NCBI GenBank assembly: GCA_964431655.1
Contig: CAYSKJ010000153.1
Coordinates: forward strand, 1 to 7,424
Source: CAYMEV01 sp964431655 [NCBI: uncultured bacterium]
GTDB lineage: Bacteria > CAYMEV01
Direction: 5' to 3'
DNA length: 7,424 bases
The position numbers were made by a program, and so were the translations under genes. Shown here piece after piece: positions 4,516 to 7,424 of the stretch. The notes under the pieces are model-generated. The model ran no database searches and was not told the DNA's origin. It saw nothing but the letters and a program-made list of their open reading frames with translations. How positions within the stretch are numbered: the stretch's first letter is position 1; every line of letters starts with the position of its first letter.

Positions 4516-6633
4516 TTGAATATTCTCATTTCTACTTTCGGTACCTCATGGCAGATAATTCCTGAGATTCTGGGATATTGCAATCCGTTAGAAGTTCCCG
4601 TCTATGACAACCACAGCCAGTATGAGCAGATGCATAGAGAAAGGGATATATTTAAGATTAGTCCGATTGATGAGGTATGGCTTGCTACTACTGAAAGCAG
4701 GCAGATTGACATTGCCCTTGGAAAGCTGTCTGATTGGCATACGCATTTTTCTGAATGCTTTAAAATAAGGATATGGAGAACCGCAGGAGTAAGCGAGCTG
4801 GAAAGTTCCCGCGAGTGCAGAATAATGCGGGATATGATATACAGGCTTGTCTTAAGGGCTACCTGTGCTGATAATAATGTATATATAAGCCTGGCCGGGG
4901 GAAGAAAGACAATGAGTGCAGACATACAGCAGGCGGGTTTCCTGTTTGGCTGCTCTGCAATCTTGCATGTGGTAGATGTATATAGTCCGCTTACGGGGGA
5001 ATTGAGGAATCTTACTCCTGATGAGATGGCAGCTCCTCTGCAGAAAGAGCTGGCTGATCTTATCAGTCCGATTGTGATATCAGGCAGAATAGGGATATCT
5101 CCAATCATTGAGATGGAGCTTAGAAATCTAAAAGGCAAATATAATATTCTGTGTGAGTATAAGAATATTGTGCCCGGCTCTGAGGATCTTGCAGGGGAAA
5201 TAGAGCAGATGCAGATAAAATCCTACAATCTTCAGAAAAATTACAGGGATAAAAACAGATCAAGGGAGAAATACAGTAATTTTCACGAATTCTATTTATA
5301 TCCTCCAAGCTTTCTGGAGAAGCTCAAAAATGATGTTATCGGCAAGATTGAGAATATGGGCAGGGATAGGGAGCTTTTTTTAAGACTGCCCAAGACTGAT
5401 CTGCATTGCCACTTCGGAGGCATAATGTCAGTAAAGGAGGCTGTCAGGAATGCAGATGCCTTAAGAAATGAGGTCTGTGATATAAGAGGACGGGTCCAGG
5501 ATTTTGATCTATGGCTTTGTGAGGTAGAGAAGTGTATAGCAGGAAATGACCATAAAATGATTAAGAAATTAATTAAGGGCGATGTTAAGGGTATTTGCTC
5601 ACTATATGAGAATATCAGTCCTCCCTATGCCATGGCAGGCTTTCTTGCATGCTTTAGAGACAATGAAGATATTCTTGAAAAGTTGATATACGGAGATTAC
5701 CTGGATGATAGGAGTTTCTGCGGTATCGGCATAAATAATTATGAGAGGCTCGGGGATATACAGGGCTCAGGGCTATTCCAGAACGGGCAGATGATAAGAC
5801 TGGCCTGTAGAAGCCTGATTGGACAGTGCAGAAGATATAATATAAGGTATATGGAGATTCGCTGTTCCCCGGAGAATTATACCCGGGGAGGGCTCACTGG
5901 CAGAGAAGTTGTGGAGATTATGCTGGATGAACTGTGCGACAGGGATGATATTATTGTCAAGATTCTCTTCATCGCCAGCAGACACGGTAAGATGAGCCAT
6001 ATTTACAGGCACATAGAGCTGTTTAACGAACTTGTTTCAAATGAGAAGTTTGCAAGGAATTTTGTAGGTTTTGACCTGGCCGGTTCCGAGAGTTCAAGGA
6101 GGCCTGCAGAGCTTCATTATGCTTTTCTTGAACTTCAGAAAAAATGCATTCATACTACTATTCATGCCGGTGAGGGGGAATGCTCGGATAATATCTGGGA
6201 AGCAATCTATTATCTGAATGCGGAAAGGATAGGCCACGGTCTTTCCCTTCTTGAGAAAAAGGAACTTCTCAGCAAAGTAATAAACCAGAGGATAGCTCTG
6301 GAGCTATGTCCCTCAAGCAATTATCAGATCATAGGGTTCCGGGATTCCTGGTTCCCGGAAACCCGTGAACTGCCTGTTTATCCCCTTGCTGATCTGCTGA
6401 GGTCAGGTGTACAGGTTACCTTAAATACAGATAATCCAGGCATCTCCAGGACTGATATACCTGGGGAGTTTATTAAAGCAGGCAGGATGTCTCCCTCAGG
6501 TCTGACCTTGTGGCAGTGCCTTTCCATTATTAGAAACGGTTTCAGGAATGCTTTTCTTCCGATGGAGGATAAGAAGCGTCTGATATTAAAAGCAGAGGCA
6601 GATATAATAGATATACTCAAAGACCTGTATTAG
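4516..6633 (+). CDS. cad1: CARF domain-adenosine deaminase fusion, Cad1/CAAD-type type III CRISPR ancillary effector
   Basis: A 705-aa two-domain protein. Residues 1-160 form a CARF-type Rossmann sensor: strand plus loop ISTFGTSWQI (5-14) and the ligand-loop motif SLAGGRKTMS (125-134). A helical connector follows (about 190-288). Residues 291-705 are an adenosine deaminase domain with every key element: zinc ligands H297 and H299 in TDLHCHFGG, YMEIRCSPENY (445-455), zinc ligand H550 and catalytic E553 in TIHAGE, H574 in RIGHG, and zinc ligand D639 in NTDNPG. The usual second Asp after D639 is Asn640. About 145 residues separate HCH from YMEIR, longer than in ordinary deaminases. Proteins of this design are reported to bind cyclic oligoadenylate and convert ATP to ITP, halting growth during phage infection. 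The start is TTG with GAGAGG (4502-4507) 8 nt upstream. No Cas10 is in the window. The architecture is certain; ligand size and ATP preference are inferred. Confidence 0.92.
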   Translation: MNILISTFGTSWQIIPEILGYCNPLEVPVYDNHSQYEQMHRERDIFKISPIDEVWLATTESRQIDIALGKLSDWHTHFSECFKIRIWRTAGVSELESSRECRIMRDMIYRLVLRATCADNNVYISLAGGRKTMSADIQQAGFLFGCSAILHVVDVYSPLTGELRNLTPDEMAAPLQKELADLISPIVISGRIGISPIIEMELRNLKGKYNILCEYKNIVPGSEDLAGEIEQMQIKSYNLQKNYRDKNRSREKYSNFHEFYLYPPSFLEKLKNDVIGKIENMGRDRELFLRLPKTDLHCHFGGIMSVKEAVRNADALRNEVCDIRGRVQDFDLWLCEVEKCIAGNDHKMIKKLIKGDVKGICSLYENISPPYAMAGFLACFRDNEDILEKLIYGDYLDDRSFCGIGINNYERLGDIQGSGLFQNGQMIRLACRSLIGQCRRYNIRYMEIRCSPENYTRGGLTGREVVEIMLDELCDRDDIIVKILFIASRHGKMSHIYRHIELFNELVSNEKFARNFVGFDLAGSESSRRPAELHYAFLELQKKCIHTTIHAGEGECSDNIWEAIYYLNAERIGHGLSLLEKKELLSKVINQRIALELCPSSNYQIIGFRDSWFPETRELPVYPLADLLRSGVQVTLNTDNPGISRTDIPGEFIKAGRMSPSGLTLWQCLSIIRNGFRNAFLPMEDKKRLILKAEADIIDILKDLY

Positions 6634-7424
6634 CAGATCTTGCTTTTTGCAATAAACCTTCCGATATTGGTGAGTTCTATCCTGGGTTCAGCACCCGGCC
6701 CCGTTATTTTTAATATGTGGTATCTGCTCAAGAGGCTGATCTCAGCTGAAAAATCTCTGAATAAATCATTGCAGTCTGTTACATTCCTGCTAAGCAGGCT
6801 TATCAGCTCCATCTCACGCTTGTTCGGGAAATGGAAAAGAGAAGGAAATATTATAACATCATTGAATTCCTCATGCATGTAATAGACCTCCGACTGGGTC
6901 ATAAAACCCACCATAGCGAGCGTAATGACATAGGCTTTGAAACCTCCCGTTGCATTAAGGGATACATGGTATCCCTCTTCTTTTTTGCATGATACTATAT
7001 ATACCATTTTATCAAGCAGATCTATCATGCCCTTGGTAAAGCTTTCGCATGCTTCTCCTTCCCGGCACCCGAAATAGCCTGAGAACTGCTTCGGGCTGTA
7101 GACTGATATTCCTGCTGAGTGCAGGTATTTGCTGATTGCTGAGAGGGCTATCTCATTGGATGGAGTAGTGGTTGCAACGGGAAATATCTCGACATCAATA
7201 GGTTCCAGGCGCTTTTTTTTACAATAGTGGAAGAGTGAATTAATCTCCGCTGAATATTTCATAGGATCTTTTTCAAGGAATTTCTGCATTCTATCCAGAA
7301 AAGCGCTGTCATTTATTAGATCATTCCATACTCTGCTTTTCATTGATGATGAGATACCTGGGTCATGGTCGGTGAAATTTTTTATAAGGCTGTTTCCAAT
7401 AGAAACAATGTGGAATTCTTTCAT
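6630..7424 (-). CDS. APE2256-family CARF protein with winged-helix-like tail, probable Crn1-type ring nuclease
   Basis: A 264-aa putative CRISPR-associated protein. The N-terminal strand and loop HIVSIGNSLIKNF (5-17) and the second motif SLNATGGFKAYV (155-166) are the two ligand loops of the APE2256 CARF family, which includes Crn1 ring nucleases such as Sso2081. There a Ser of the first loop and a Lys of the second contribute to cleavage of cyclic tetra-adenylate; Ser12 and Lys163 would be the counterparts. Residues about 203-260 look like a winged helix (MELISLLSR, LLSRYHILKITG, ELTNIGRFIA). No HEPN R-x4-6-H motif is seen, so a Csm6/Csx1-type RNase is unlikely. The ATG is at the window edge (7422-7424), so its ribosome site and promoter lie outside. 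It converges on cad1, with TAA and TAG sharing TTAG (6630-6633). It probably removes the signal that activates Cad1; a ligand-responsive transcription regulator is the alternative. Confidence 0.8.
   Translation of the reverse strand: MKEFHIVSIGNSLIKNFTDHDPGISSSMKSRVWNDLINDSAFLDRMQKFLEKDPMKYSAEINSLFHYCKKKRLEPIDVEIFPVATTTPSNEIALSAISKYLHSAGISVYSPKQFSGYFGCREGEACESFTKGMIDLLDKMVYIVSCKKEEGYHVSLNATGGFKAYVITLAMVGFMTQSEVYYMHEEFNDVIIFPSLFHFPNKREMELISLLSRNVTDCNDLFRDFSAEISLLSRYHILKITGPGAEPRIELTNIGRFIAKSKIC

Noticed and set aside
4602-5138. Minus-strand open frame of 178 codons opposite the CARF part of cad1
   Set aside because: The plus strand there carries unmistakable CARF motifs; the antisense product is Ser/Leu/Ile-rich with no domain, a shadow of codon bias.
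7205-7225. In-register A AAA AAG run in the APE2256 gene as a frameshift site
   Set aside because: It simply encodes Lys-Lys-Lys with the usual codons, lies mid-domain, and a -1 slip would give no sensible product.
6630-7424. Csm6/Csx1-type HEPN ribonuclease for the APE2256 protein
   Set aside because: No R-x4-6-H motif in the C-terminal part; the tail fits a winged helix better.

Overview
This window is bacterial DNA, probably from a Gram-negative-type cell: it encodes a Sec-exported Ntn hydrolase (frameshifted here), a second exported protein and a TPR-like remnant. I cannot name the organism. The DNA is AT-leaning, and the left ~0.9 kb is visibly more AT-rich (roughly one third G+C by eye) than the right part (roughly two fifths or more). 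Two genes start with TTG (2410, 4516) and one with GTG (712). There is no rRNA, tRNA, CRISPR array, transposase or cas10/cas operon in the window.

Left region (1-984): a minus-strand pair, a MutT-like NUDIX hydrolase (712 to 326) overlapping by ATGA a 97-codon gene (329 to 36). The latter looks like the beginning of an SRA-like domain of modified-DNA restriction enzymes (ScoMcrA type) and appears truncated. A good promoter candidate lies upstream of the pair.

Middle region (985-3677): a linear amide C-N hydrolase (choloylglycine hydrolase/penicillin V acylase family) whose signal peptide and catalytic Cys lie in different frames (985-2027); a 382-base gap holding a minus-strand TPR-like gene remnant; then a two-gene operon, a DUF2161-type PD-(D/E)XK protein with a C-terminal winged-helix-like region, coupled by ATGA to a small exported galactose-binding-fold protein.

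Right region (3856-7424): the main interest. An unrecognised 190-aa gene with a near-perfect Shine-Dalgarno is followed by a 705-aa fusion of a CARF-type sensor domain to an adenosine deaminase. This is the architecture of Cad1/CAAD, the type III CRISPR ancillary effector reported to deaminate ATP to ITP when cyclic oligoadenylate binds. Converging on it, with stop codons overlapping by 4 nt, is an APE2256-family CARF protein with a winged-helix-like tail, most likely a Crn1-type ring nuclease (signal off-switch) or a cyclic-oligoadenylate-responsive regulator. Together they look like an effector plus off-switch module whose signal would have to be made by a Cas10 encoded elsewhere. The 190-aa gene is the least explained component and a candidate new partner.
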